From Crotalaria pallida (taxonomy: Eukaryota > Streptophyta > Magnoliopsida > Fabales > Fabaceae), in assembly GCA_037953625.1 (NCBI GenBank), contig CM075656.1, positions 76,341,001 to 76,405,000 of the forward strand: a DNA stretch of 64,000 nt. Reading direction: 5' to 3'. Of the stretch, positions 1 to 11,844 are shown in pieces; the first letter of the stretch is position 1, and each line of letters starts with the position of its first letter. The translations under genes and the position numbers were made by a program. Under the pieces are notes generated by a model. It made no database searches. It saw only the letters and a program-made list of their open reading frames with translations, and was not told where the DNA came from.

Positions 1-1077
1 CCCCCAGAATCAAATGTTACTTAGTTCGATTTTGTTGTCGTGAGTGAAAGTTTCTCTAAAACAATATACAGCCATTCATCGTCTCAAAGCCTAGTCAACA
101 AAAAAATCTGTCTTTGTATATTTAGATGAACATTTTCCATACATAAAATCTGCATGAAGTAATTAAACTAAATAAAATTTTCGTTGCATTTTTTTAGTTA
201 CTGCAAAATGGATAGAAATTTGAATTAAATTGATTGTAATTTGAACTGACTTCATTGATAGTTATTATGATGGATTTGAAACTAATTGATTTTAGTATAT
301 CAAATTTGGTTGCAATTTTCTGCTAGCATTTACTTATGGGAAATTAATTAAAAACATCTAATTTTGAGACTACTTAATTATGTTCATCTAATTTGGAGAT
401 TTATATCCAAATGTGAACATCTTAAAATAATTGCAGTTATTTTGATGGAGAGGTATAATCAAAATGGAACTTAAATTCAGGGATGTAAACATTGTAAAAA
501 AAAAAAATAATAATAATAAAGGCATCTGTCAAAGAAACCTTATAACGCAGAGACGTAAAATATAATTAAGCATTTTTATTGTGATTCTAAAAAGTGTTAA
601 ATAAATTAAGATATTTGTGAAAAAAATGATTAAAGTCATTGAAAATTTGAATAGTGTCGGACTTATAAATAGGTGAAAAAAAAGTTTCCATGAGGGACAT
701 ATATTAAGGACAAGAGGGAGTAATAATAATTCATTTATGGATTTAATTAAAGATTGGCTATGAGAAATTCAAATAATTTAAATATTTATAAAAAAAACTA
801 AGTTCATAATTCTCTAAATATTAAATTTGTATTTTTTTAATATTAATATCCTCTTTTAATATCTTTATAATTAACCCTAAGGTTAAGATTACAAAAATCT
901 TTCATTTATTATTTTTTTAAATACAATAAAGATATCTTTTAGCCAATAATCAAGTATTAACCCTCTTCAAAATAGAGAAATTTTAGAAGTTGGTTTTGGC
1001 TTTAGAGGTATTTATTTTTTAGAAAAGTGGGAAGTAACCGTTATTGTATTTTCTTAATTTTAATGGAAAAAAAATTA
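1..1077. other. AT-rich intergenic DNA
   Basis: No convincing gene is visible. A segment ending near 722 (GAGGGAGTA) resembles the right end of an old Stowaway-like MITE, but its left end is not recognisable. Confidence 0.5.
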
Positions 1078-1352
1078 CTCCATTTGTCTCTAAATATAAG
1101 CACTAAATAATGAGTTTTTATTGTTCTTAAATATAAGCACTTATTTCAATTGTCAATACATCAATTACTTATATTCCATAAACACCCTTGTTTATTCAAC
1201 ACTTTTTAAGCCCCAATATATAATAATTATAGAGGCAATTTTGAAAAAGTATACCAAATATTACTATTTTCAATACCACTAACAATATTAACTAACTTTT
1301 TTAATGTACTTGAAAGTTCACCCTAAATACTTATATTTAGAGATGGAGAGAG
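1078..1352. mobile_element. Stowaway-like MITE (275 bp)
   Basis: The left end reads CTCCATTTGTCTCTAAATA and the right end is its imperfect inverse (TATTTAGAGATGGAGAGAG). It is flanked by TA on both sides, the Tc1/mariner-type target duplication. The same family recurs in the opposite orientation at 53215-53482, sharing the internal AAATATAAGCACTTA motif. No coding capacity. Confidence 0.7.
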
Positions 1353-1391
1353 TAGTTTTATTTGGTTAAATGAAAAAGAAAAAAAAAGGTG

Positions 1392-1476
1392 TGGGGTGAG
1401 AGAGGCTCGAACTCTCGACCTCAGGATCACTCAGAAGCTATGAGACCTACGCCCTAGCCAACTGCGCCACCACCCC
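1392..1476 (-). tRNA. tRNA-Met (CAT), elongator, intron-containing
   Basis: Read on the minus strand the gene starts GGGGTGGTGGCGCAGTTGG, with an A box and D arm. It has anticodon CAT at 1442-1440, a T arm with GAGTTCGAGCC (B box), and a 3' acceptor strand TCACCCC plus discriminator A at 1392. The acceptor stem is GGGGTGG paired with TCACCCC. An 11-nt intron (GCTTCTGAGTG, 1438-1428) follows the base after the anticodon, as is typical of plant elongator tRNA-Met. CCA is not encoded. Mature length is 74 nt. It looks functional. Confidence 0.93.
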
Positions 1477-1829
1477 GTTCATTGATAAAATTAACTCAAA
1501 CTATATATACCTTTAAATAAAACTTAATATATAATAGAGTTCTTTAGTCATTAATCAGTAGAGAAATAATTGAGCTGTTTTATTCTCAGTCTCAACTACT
1601 AATCCCAAATAACGGACAGGGAAATGAAATTTGTCTATTATGATGGAAAAGGTGAGAAGCAGTATGCATGGTTCACAAAAAGTCATGTATCTTTTTTTTT
1701 TTTTTTTTTTATAATGACCCAATTTTTTACTCAAAATTTTTGGATGTATTAATTTAGTTCTAGAAAATATGAGACACATTAGTCTTTAAATATTAAAAAA
1801 GTTTTTTATAAAAGAAATTATATTTTAAA

Positions 1830-2570
1830 GGCTTAATTATGATTTTGGTCCCTATAAGTTGACCTCGTTTTAAATTTAGTCCTTAAATCTTTTTTTAACC
1901 TTGAACGGTCCTTAAATCTTTTTAAATTTTGTTTTTAGTCCTTAAATCTTTTTTTGACCTTGAATGGTCCTTAAATCTTTTTAAATTTTGTTTTTAGTCC
2001 TTCTGTTTGTCTTCTGCTGGCATGGCAAACGGTGTGCCATGTCAGCCCTTACATTGACTGCCAACGATGCATCTGATGTGGACCTCCTACTCATGTGAGC
2101 AGGAACCAAGCATTAACCGATCATGAACCGAGCATGACTTGCCAAACCGAGGGGAGATATCGACCGAGCACGAACCGAGCACGATGAACTGAGCAAGAAC
2201 CAAGCTATGTCGTTACCAATTGCATCGTACTCGGTCGATATCTCATGCACGGTTAATGCTCGGCTCATGCTCGATTCATGCTCGGTTCCTGCTTACATGA
2301 GTGGGAGGTCCACATCAGATGCATCGTTGGCAGTCAATATAAGGGCTGACATGACACACCGTTTGCCATGTCAGCATATGATAGAAGAAGACAAACAGAA
2401 GGACTAAAAACAAAATTTAAAAAGATTTAAGGACCATTCAAGGTCAAAAAAAGATTTAAGGACTAAAAACAAAATTTAAAAAGATTTAAGGACCATTCAA
2501 GGTCAAAAAAAGATTTAAGGACTAAATTCAAAACGAGGTCAACTTATAGGACCAAAATCATAAATAAGCC
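1830..2570. mobile_element. MULE-type foldback element, 741 bp
   Basis: The ends are inverse copies (GGCTTAATTATGATTTTGG at the left, the inverse ending AATAAGCC at the right). They are flanked by a perfect 9-bp target duplication TATTTTAAA (1821-1829 and 2571-2579), the Mutator-class size. Nearly the whole element is self-complementary around about 2200. It includes short repeats of TCCTTAAATCTTTTT in the outer arms and a core rich in GAACCGAGCA/TGCTCGGTTC. No transposase is present. A short ORF at 2207-2407 is a by-product of the palindrome. Confidence 0.85.
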
Positions 2571-2579
2571 TATTTTAAA

Positions 2580-3532
2580 TCTTAAGAATCCAATTTGTCA
2601 TGTACTACTATTATTCTTTTTAGACTATAATCATGATACATACTTTTTTTTTTTTTTGGAGAAAGTCTTTATTTAATATTGATTATAGTGGCCTCTTTCT
2701 TTTGACCCTATGTATATGGATGCATTCACATAGAACAGAGGCATACTGACGATACAATTTTCCTATTTCAATTTTAAAGAAAGACATAGAATTTTATAAC
2801 ACTATGGGCCAGCCAAAGAAAAAATATGAATCATGAGATGATGAGACATGTAGACCACAATAGTACAAGTGAGTAGATTGAAAGGATCACAATAGCTTAG
2901 AAATATCCAGTTGAAGCCTTTTTAATCTGCAGAAATTTGTTTTGTTCCCTAATAGCTCATGATTGTTTGTGACATGTCAATCTCAGGTCAATAATTAAAT
3001 GGTAAACATCACCAAATGCACAAAGATATATTTTAAAGGTAAAAACATATACATTTTTAAAAAAATGGGAATCAAAAGAGTCAAGATAGATAAACATCAG
3101 AATTGACAAATTTTGGGAGACATCTTATTAGTTACTCAATTTAGGTTCACTCTACACTTTCTTGCATTTAATATGTTTCATGTATTTTTGTGGTTAAGTT
3201 ATATCGTATAAATTTTTTTATTAATTGGTGAGCGTAGTTATTTAATAGAAAGAACTTTGTTATCCATAATAATATTATCTGACTCAAGAAAAAAAATTTA
3301 AATGAAGAAATGAAAATCCATATTAAGTTGGCTTACCAAAAAAAAATCCATATTAAGTTTATCAAGATCTAAATCCAATGTAGTTTTTTTTTTTAAGGGA
3401 AGGCATTGGATTTATTTAAATCCAATGTAGTTAATGAATACTAAATTTGCTATTATTTACTCACTTTACATTCAAATAATTCATTTATTTTGCACTTAAC
3501 AGGTGTATTGTCCCTATAAAATATTCCCCGTA
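2580..3532. other. AT-rich intergenic DNA upstream of the first NPF gene
   Basis: I see no gene, tRNA or clear repeat here beyond homopolymer tracts and a short local duplication of an ATCCATATTAAGTT-like segment around 3310-3360 and of AAATCCAATGTAGTT around 3370-3432. Confidence 0.4.
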
Positions 3533-3880
3533 CTTCCTAACTTCTGGTGTTTAAGGTTTTTTTTTTTCATTTTATAACTTTTGTTTTTTTTTTATATAAT
3601 TTCAATGCGTAATCATTTTTTTCCAATATTAACCCTTCATTTAATCATTTTTTTATTCCTCGTTAATTCTATTTTTATTATCCTATCATCTTTAAACTAT
3701 TATATATTAATTTAATTAATGGACACACTTTCTAATAAAAATTAAATACAATTACAATTTTCAATAAGGATTAAATAAGAATATTTTAGATAAAATATAT
3801 ATAAAACTTACAATAATCAATGTTTTTAATATATCTACATCATATTTAAAGACTAAATAAAAGTTAAGAAATGGATGGAG
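3533..3880. mobile_element. degenerate Stowaway-like MITE in the NPF promoter region
   Basis: TA-flanked segment whose left end (CTTCCTAACTTCTGG) and right end (GAAATGGATGGAG) are imperfect inverse repeats of the CTCC-type Stowaway terminus. It ends about 160 bp upstream of the TATA box of the first NPF gene, so it lies in its proximal promoter. Assignment rests on the terminal pattern only. Confidence 0.5.
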
Positions 3881-4042
3881 TAATGTTCAACATTCATTGT
3901 TGAGCTTGAGCACAAAACAATATGCAGTTTGTTCTTTTTTTTTTCTCCCTCCAATATTATATTTATTTGTTAATTAATTAGTTAAATCGTGAAAATGGAC
4001 AACATATGACTTTAGGTTGTGGCCCTGTTTCCATTAATGAAG

Positions 4043-4050
4043 TATATAAA
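4043..4050 (+). promoter_or_regulatory. TATA box of first NPF gene
   Basis: TATATAAA lies 59 bp upstream of the start codon. It is followed by a GAGAAGCTA block at about 4059 that is repeated at the same relative place in the second NPF gene, which supports this as the conserved core promoter and 5' leader. Confidence 0.65.
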
Positions 4051-4108
4051 AAGTTATTGAGAAGCTAGAAACCAACATCATATACTTCCCCTAAAGGGCC
4101 CTAGCATC

Positions 4109-4876
4109 ATGGCAATGGTTGAAGAAAAAAGTTCTGCAAAAGAAAGAGAAGTTTACACTCAAGATGGCACAGTGGACCTAAAAGGCAGACCTGTTTTAAG
4201 GTCTGAGACTGGAAGATGGAAAGCATGTTCCTTCATAGTAGGTAAATGCAGCCTTATTAATAACATTATGCAGAGTGTTTTAATTTGAGCCATTTTTTCA
4301 TAATCAGTAGGCATTATGAAACAATAACTAGTTATAATGATTTTTATGATCCTCCCTAGCTCTTTATGTTTTCGTTAGGTATGGATTTAGGGAGGGATAA
4401 GCAGAGCTCAATTGCTGCCAAATTAATATATAGTCATGATTTAAACCAGGTCTAGTTTTCAACCATAACTAAAAGTTTATGAACGGAACTATATATAAAA
4501 TAAGGAAAATGTTACTCCTACAAAATAAAAGGAAAATGTTACTCCTCCACCTGGGGATGGAAATGGGTCCGGATAATGGGGTACCCGAATCAGGATCCAT
4601 TCATAAATTACTGGACCCGGATCCATTCGGATCCGCGTGGGTACCCGCTGCATAATGGGTAGGCGGGTCTTCAGGTACCCAGACAGGTTTTGCGAGTACC
4701 TATTAGCAATTTTTTAAAGAAAAAATTATTTTTTAAATTAATTTCTATGTCTTTTTTGATAGACCGAGGGATACTTGATACATCATTACACACTCTACTT
4801 AATATTAATATCTCTACCACCATTAAACACTCGCAGACATCAAAGAAATTCTCTCGTTAAACACAAACATACTAAG

Positions 4877-4910
<34 letters not shown>

Positions 4911-7900
4911 GCATATATGTAAATATGGACGGATCCGGATACTCACGGGTCTGAATATCTCAAACCCGGACCCAGACCCGTACAAAGCGGGTATCCAGGC
5001 GGGTCCATTCTTTGGACCCACCGGTCTCTTTTTTGGACTCGGGCCCGAACCCGTTGCGGATATTACCTGCGGGTACTCGCGGGTCCGGGTCCAATTGTCA
5101 TCCCTACCTACACTTTGTATTTAGGTGTAGGAGGTGTAATGAAGAGAGAATTAAAAAGATAAGACTTAAAAGAGAGAAATGATTGATGATTTGATGTAAT
5201 ATGAAGAAAGAGAAAGGAGAGTTACTTTTCAGCCCCCACCAATTTCTCTTGAACCCCATTTTCTTCCGTCTCTTGAGAGACGGAAGTGTAAAATTAATGG
5301 CTTTTCCGCCTTTCATGAGGCAGACAACAAAAAAAATTACACTTCCGCCTCTCAAGAGGCGAAAGAAAATGGGGTTCAAGAGAAATGAGTGGGGGCTGAA
5401 AAGTAACTCTCAGAAAAAGAATGAAAAATAATATGTAAATGAAAGTGTAAGAGTAAAAAATGTACGAATATAATTACTCATAAAATAAAATGATTGCTCA
5501 AGTGCTCCAAATTAGTCTCATGGGTTCCCTGGTATTAAGGGTTCTTTTGGGGATACCGGTGGTTTCGCAAGAAACACAGACAAAAAAAATGATTGCTCAA
5601 GATGTCTTTAAATTTAGCCACACCTTTCTACCAACAATATGCCAAAATGTTTATTCAATTTAGTTATGTTTTGGTCCTCATTTGCAACTTTTTTTAATGT
5701 GATGTGGCTAAACAAGAAGTTTCTTATATATGCAGTGTTTTTTTATTAAAATAAAATAAAATTAAGAAAAAAAAGTGTGTATTCCTTCAAATAAAATTTT
5801 CATAAATTTATACAAGTCCTTTTTTTTCTTTTATAATTTATGAATCATTCTAGTTTTTAGGGTGAAGTTAATCCCAATTATTTATGCTGATGCTTGATTG
5901 TCACTATTGATTATGGAATGTGAAATTTGCATGTGTAGCTTATGAAATGTTTGAGAGGATGGCATATTATGGGATTGCATCAAACCTAGTGTTGTACTTA
6001 ACAAACAAGCTCCATCAGGGTACTGTGAAAGCATCAACCAATGTTACCAATTGGGTTGGTGCAGTGTGGACGATGCCGGCTGTAGGGGCTTACATTGCTG
6101 ATGCCTATCTTGGCAGATATTGGACCTTTATAATTGCATCAGGCATTTACCTTATGGTAAATATCAATTTTATTTTCAGCATTTCATTTTTACTTAGTAG
6201 TCAACAATTATAAACAATATTGGATGTGACATAGGAGTATGTTTCTTTTGTCAATCAATATATTAATTAAACCTCACTGCATTATAATTGACTAATTATG
6301 TATTTCTTATCTTTTTAGTGAAACGTTCTTCACTTTAAAAAAAAAAAAGTTTCTCGAAAACCTCATGTAGGCCCCTATGATTTAAAAAATATATATATAT
6401 TGGGTCCATAAATTAATGAAAAATTGTAATTTGAGTATCTCATACACATTTTTATTAGGGTTCTATCATAAGTTCATAGGACATATTTAAATTTCTCCAT
6501 AAAATTCAAGCACCCACATATTCATATATTAATGACCACTATAATGTAAATCTATTGGAGATGTGTACGAAGTGCTTAATTACAAATTTCTACTCCTTCT
6601 GCTTTCTAATATAAGAAAAATAAGACATACTTATTTTGGTCTCAAATATAAGAAATAAGAAAAAGTTAGCTAATTTTTTATTTCCAACACAATTATTCAT
6701 AAAATATTTCTATAAAAGAGTGATTTTATTTAATTTTTTTATTCCCAATGCAACTTTCTTAAAGTAGCTATATTTTTTTATGAATTTGATAAAATTATAT
6801 ACACTCAACTAACTTTCTTAATAAATATGATTTCGGTTATTTTTTCTCATAAAAGAGATCGGAGAGAGCATAAGTTTAGGGACTCAATTTGAAAAGAAAA
6901 AAAATATAGTATCGAGACTCAATTGTCTGCATATCAGGCTCTGTGTTTTTTGGATATTCATTTTAGATACTCATTTCTATCTTTCGATTAATATAAACTA
7001 GACATGCCATTTTTATTTTTTATTTTTTATTTATTTTTTGCCATAGGGAATGTGTTTATTGACTCTAACAGTTTCACTACAAGCATTGAGGCCACCACCA
7101 TGTACTGAAGGCGTGGCATATGAGAATTGCCAACGAGCATCGCCATTGCAAGTTGGTATTTTCTTCTTGGGCTTGTACATGATAGCAGCAGGCACAGGTG
7201 GGACCAAGCCCAACATTTCTACCATGGGAGCAGACCAATTTGATGATTTTGAGCCCAAAGAGAAGGCCCGAAAGTTTTCCTTCTTCAATTGGTGGGTGTT
7301 TTTTCTTTTGTTTGGTACCATTTTCTCCAACACTTTCATGGTTTACATACAAGATAATGTGGGATGGACCCTTGGATATGGCATTCCAACCTTTGGACTT
7401 GTTGTAGCAATATTGGTTTTTTTGGTAGGGACTCCATATTATAGGCACAAATTGCCCTCAGGCAGCCCTATAACTAAGATACTTCAGGTCTTTGTGGCTG
7501 CTTTAAGGAAGTGGAAGTTACATGTCCCATATGATTCAAAAGAGCTACATGAGTTGAGTATGGAAGAGTATGCAAGGAAGGGGATAAAAAGAATTCATCA
7601 CAGCACTTCATTAAGGTTAATTACTATTATAATTACACTTATTTACTTCAAACTAATATATTGTTATTAAGGTAGCGTTTGGCGTTCGGATATAACAGAA
7701 TGTAAGATGGAATAGAATGTTTTCTTCTCTCTGGTTTCACTCTATTCAATAGAACCAAACTATTCTATTTTTAAATCTTATATCATATTCAACTACAAAC
7801 ATTAGAAAACGTGTTCTCTTATATCCTATCCTAACCAAACGCTACCTAGAGTCACATAAGATTGAATAGATTGCTTATGCTAAAAGATAAAACAATCATT

Positions 7901-8792
7901 TTATCAAAATGATTGCAGTTTCCTTGACAAAGCTGCAATAAAAACTAGCCAAACTTCCACATGGAGTCTTAGTACAGTGACACAAGTTGAGGAAACCAAG
8001 CAAATGTTGAAAATGCTTCCTATTTTGATCACTACATGTATACCAAACACCATGATAGCACAAGCAAGCACACTCTATATCAAACAAGGCACCACACTAG
8101 ACAGAAGCATGGGACCAAACTTTGAAATCCCTCCAGCATGTCTTATTGCATTCGTAAACATCTTCATGCAGTTAAGCGTCGTGATCTATGACCGTGTTTT
8201 TGTTCCTTCGATCCGGCGCTACACAAACAACCCTAGAGGGATCACAATGCTTCAAAGACTTGGAATTGGCCTTGTGATACATGTCATTATCATGCTAACT
8301 GCATGCTTAGCAGAGAAAAAGAGACTTAGTGTTGCAAGAAAGAATAACCTATTAGACCAACATGATACACTTCCTCTAACTATTTTCATCCTACTTCCTC
8401 AGTTTGCATTGACAGGGATTGCTGATACCTTTGTTGATGTCGCTAAGCTAGAGTTCTTCTATGATCAAGCACCAGAATCAATGAAAAGTTTGGGAACATC
8501 ATATTTCACAACCAGTCAAGCCATTGGGAATTTTTTCAGTACTTTTCTTCTGTCTTCTGTTACTCATGTCACCAAGAGTCATGGTCACAAGGGTTGGATT
8601 TTGGATAATCTAAACGTGTCACATTTGGATTATTATTATGCATTCTTGGCCATTGTGAGTGCTATCAACATCCTTTGCTTTTTGGTTGCTGCAAAGTTGT
8701 TTGAATATAATGATGATGATGTGACACAGACCAAAATGGGGTTGGAGATGCACCCTGCTTCAACTCAGATCCATAGGACAACACTGGAATAA
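4109..8792 (+). CDS. NPF5.2-like: NRT1/PTR family transporter (NPF5.2/PTR3-like), copy 1
   Basis: Proton-coupled di/tripeptide or nitrate-type transporter of the MFS/POT superfamily, expected in a cellular membrane. Exons 4109-4241, 5939-6156, 7047-7615 and 7919-8792 join in frame with GT-AG introns to 597 residues, normal for the family. Visible features: the N-terminal YTQDGTVDLKG block shared with PTR3-type proteins; the ExxER proton-coupling motif E47-M-F-E50-R51; the PTR signature GTGGTKPN...GADQFD in exon 3; a long charged central loop; FILLPQFAL and YFTTS blocks near the C-terminal membrane helices. The start is the first ATG after the TATA box. Introns 1-3 hold several MITEs and a SINE. 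It is a tandem paralogue of the gene at 13202. Substrate is not deducible. NPF5 assignment is by sequence recall, not alignment. Confidence 0.9.
4552..5105. mobile_element. hAT-like non-autonomous element in NPF intron 1
   Basis: Termini GGGGATGGAAATGG and the inverse ending TGTCATCCCTA, with subterminal clusters of GGGTACC, GGATCC and GGGTCC-type repeats on both sides, resemble hAT ends. The bases outside (CCTCCACC and CCTACACT) match at 6 of 8 positions, an eroded 8-bp duplication. A (TA)n run lies at about 4881-4909. No transposase. Confidence 0.6.
5217..5411. repeat. 195-bp near-perfect foldback in NPF intron 1
   Basis: The arms GAGAGTTACTTTTCAGCCCC... and the inverse ending GGGGCTGAAAAGTAACTCTC pair over roughly 75 bases each with few mismatches. 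The loop is about 45 bp. If transcribed within the pre-mRNA it would form a long hairpin. Likely a small foldback transposon; flanking AGAAAG/AGAAAA may be a worn target duplication. Confidence 0.75.
5503..5587 (+). mobile_element. 5'-truncated SINE with target duplication
   Basis: The segment matches the 3' half of the SINE at 47880-48090 (shared TTAGTCTCA, CTGGTATTAAGGGT, GGGGATACCGGTGGTT-type blocks). It ends in an A-rich tail and is flanked by a direct repeat AATGATTGCTCAAG (ending 5502 and 5601), the hallmark of target-primed insertion. Confidence 0.7.
6593..6869. mobile_element. Stowaway-like MITE in NPF intron 2
   Basis: Left end CTCCTTCTGCTTTC, right end GATCGGAGAGAGCA (imperfect inverse), flanked by TA on both sides. 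Internal repeats of ATATAAGAAAATAAG. About 277 bp, non-coding. Confidence 0.65.
7671..7846. mobile_element. small MITE with 12-bp terminal inverted repeats
   Basis: GGTAGCGTTTGG at 7671 and its exact inverse CCAAACGCTACC ending at 7846 bound a 176-bp AT-rich segment inside intron 3 of the first NPF gene. I could not fix a target duplication, so the superfamily (hAT or PIF-like) stays open. Confidence 0.75.
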
Positions 8793-11700
8793 ACCAAAGC
8801 ACCCTGCTACAAGATGTTAGGCTTGTTTCAACAGCTTAATTAAGTATTTATTCAATAAGCTGTTTTGGAATAAGCTAAAAGTAACTAATTTTCATTAGTT
8901 AGCGAACTTATTGAAATATGCTAAAAACAGATCATATAAATGTCATATGTTTCATAAACCCAAAAAATGTCGTCTATGCTCTTCTAAAAGCCCTTTTAGC
9001 ACTGGATCAAATTAAATTGGAAGATCAAATACATATGAAACTAATGTAACATTCTAGCAGAATTGATTGGCTTTTTATTAGCAATTATTTATTTGTTTTA
9101 TTAGAATAAATTACCTTATTGGTAACCATCACATATGAATAAATCAGGTTTTTTGCCGCCTGATAGGCGTATGTGTACACCTTAGTACTTTGTCCTCTCT
9201 GTTGGCGCATGTCTGTTCTAGTTTTAACCCTACCATTACAATATTTCTGTCATAGAAAACTTCCTTTCAACCATGACATCGGTACGAGCCATACCGCATA
9301 GAGTGCAAAGACTCCCAACAGCTTGGTCTAGTTTCCCTACTATGTGGAGTAGGGTCGCATAGCACATATTTATTTCCTAAAGGTAGAGGGGTTAGGTTGG
9401 GGACTTTTTAGTTGAAATTTCATATGTATTGATAATTTCTTGCTAAAATATTTCAGATGTATATATTTTTATTAGACTTTTCTTTTATTATTTTGTTTAA
9501 TTTATATTTTTCTATCATTTTTATTAGTCTCGTTTAACGATATTATGTAATGCATTATATATACAAAGTATCATTTTTTAAAAATAGTTTTTTATTTAAA
9601 TTTAACATTTTTTAACCTTAATATTGATTGATAACATTTATTATAAATAGGTACGTAGTGAAGAATACAATAATATATAGATATAGAAATGAAAAGATTA
9701 GAAATGATATTGACGGATGTGATTTACTTGCAATGAATGACTGAGATTAGAAAGGAAATTAGGATGAAAAAACTATCATTTGGAAGGAAAGCAAGATCAA
9801 CCCTCAACGTCTCCTATTTTAAAATACTAATAATAATAATAATAATAATATGTTGATAATAATCTTACGTTTTAGTTTCAAACACGAAGGATCTACCGAA
9901 AGTAATAATAAAGCATGATACGTATTGGACGTAACCTTTTTGATTAATTTAGGACATACTGAACAAATGTACAAGTGACTGTTCACCAAAAAAGGAACAA
10001 ATTAAAGCATATATAATTGATCAATGTCGAAAGCCAATTTTTATTTTTCACTAGAGATTTTTTGTGTTCATTTATAGCTAGCTCTTGACCTTTTATGAAA
10101 ATTTCAATGTCATGTCTACTTCCTAGGTTTTATTTAATTCTGATAGCTACCTAGGTCGTTACTTTAAAGGTAATTAGGTAAACATGACCAAATATGCAGA
10201 CAAACAAAGACAGAAGGAAATTTTGTAAATGACAACAACTTCAAAACAAAATGTGAGCGATTCCTTCTCTGCAATTCGGCTTAAGATTTGCTACTACTTA
10301 GGTCATGCAAATGGACGGCCTATTGCTTTTGGTTGAGAAAGCTAGGCTTTAGATTATAAATTCCTACCAAACAGTGGTTGATGGTGAGCCGATTTCGTCC
10401 TTAACCCTTTGTTTGTTTTGGATGATTTTGGAGTAGGGAATTTTGAGGAAGAGATTGTTTTCTCTTCGTTTGGTTTAAGAGAAAATGAGGGGAAAGAAAA
10501 AAATATGATAGATTCCATGAGAAAAAATTTTCTCTCCCCAATAGAAGAGAGAATGGAGGAAAAACTAGAATTAACATGTAAAATCTGACTTTCATTTATT
10601 CATTTTGTTTGACTTTTTTTTATTTGAAAAAAAAATATAACATTTTTATTTCAATAAAAAAACTATTTTTTTTAATATTTTGGACACGAAATTTTTATTG
10701 TGTAATAAATAATTGAAGTAAAGAAAATTTTTTTGGTTATCGTATAAAATATACATACATGTGAAAAATTAAAAATATATATATATATATATATATTTAT
10801 TTATATTTTGTAAAATAAAGGTATAGTTGCCTTTGATAAATTTATTGTTTTCTCTCTTCCCACTTTTTTCTTCAATCAAACAAAAGGAAAAAAAACTCAA
10901 GTTTTCTCTCTTCCCAATTTCTTCACATTTTCGCTCATACCAAACAACCATAAAATCTACTCATTTTTTAACCATAATCTCTCTTTCCTATTTCTCTCTC
11001 CCCTATTTCTCTCTTCCTAATTTCTTTCCTACAACCAAATAAAGCAAATGAATCACATTATTACATGTAAAATTAGAGGTTCGAATCTAGAAATCATCAG
11101 TTTGGATAGAATTTTGTTAGTTTGATCACCTCTTATGACCTACCATATCTCTATTTTAATTTTTTTTTTATATCAAATGGTTAAGGAGACGAGAGAGATA
11201 GGCGACATAATTTGAGAAGAAATAGTTATATGTCAAATAATAATCGATCACAGTACAGTGGAGTTCAAATATGAATGAACTTTATTTTCAAGATTAGATG
11301 TTTCAAATCTTGAAATAACTTATTTTAGAAAAGGTTTTGCCTAAAGATTCCTACCTCAAAGGTTAATCAATTATTTTGTTCAACCAGTGGGAGTTGAAGA
11401 TCCCAGCTTTAATCTTTGGACACCACTGTTGGATAGATTATTGGTGATTTTAATTTTCTTTTTCACCTCCGTTAAAAACTTTGCTTATAAAAAAAAAAAA
11501 AGTCAATTATTTTGTCCCATCAAATGAGAAAAAACAATAATAATCGAGAAGATCCAAATACACACTTGGTCAAATACGAGAAATTATTATTTGGTCCTGG
11601 ATCACCATGTCATCTGTGTATAAAACAATCATAATCTGACATGTCATACAAATAACTACCCACCCACTTTATTTTTATTTTATTTTTTTATATGACAAAT

Positions 11701-11794
11701 TATGATTGGCCTAAATCACAAATAACATGGTGATTCAGAACCAACTAATAACTTACTGACAAATACACACAAAAAAAATAGGAATCCTCGTCTT

Positions 11795-11798
<4 letters not shown>
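8793..11798. other. intergenic DNA between the two NPF genes
   Basis: The first 100-200 bp are presumably 3' UTR of the upstream gene. A less AT-rich stretch at about 9150-9370 (GCCGCCTGATAGGCG, GTGGAGTAGGGTCGC) looks like a relic of some mobile element, but I cannot name it. An (AAT)n run is at about 9828-9850. Worn SINE-like B boxes (GAGGTTCGAATCT near 11080) occur. No gene is seen. Confidence 0.4.
10407..11044. mobile_element. possible MITE with GTTTG-type ends
   Basis: The left part (CTTTGTTTGTTTTGGATG, then AGAGAAAATGAGGGGAAAG) and right part (TTTCTCTCTTCCTAATTTC, then CAACCAAATAAAG) are loose inverse copies rich in GAGAGAAA/TTTCTCTC. Ends and target duplication are unclear. Confidence 0.35.

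Positions 11799-11842
<44 letters not shown>
11799..11842. repeat. (TA)n microsatellite, left half
   Basis: About 44 bp of pure TA directly before the outer MITE. With the array at 13058-13125 it appears to be one original TA tract split by the insertion. Confidence 0.85.

Positions 11843-11844
<2 letters not shown>

Noticed and set aside
2207..2407. 66-residue ORF on the plus strand
   Set aside because: It lies wholly in the palindromic core of the MULE element; its frame follows from repeated CTCGGTTC words and has no domain.
7050..7670. Separate short genes for each long NPF ORF
   Set aside because: The open frames are exons 2-4 of single genes; splice phases match exactly between the two paralogues.
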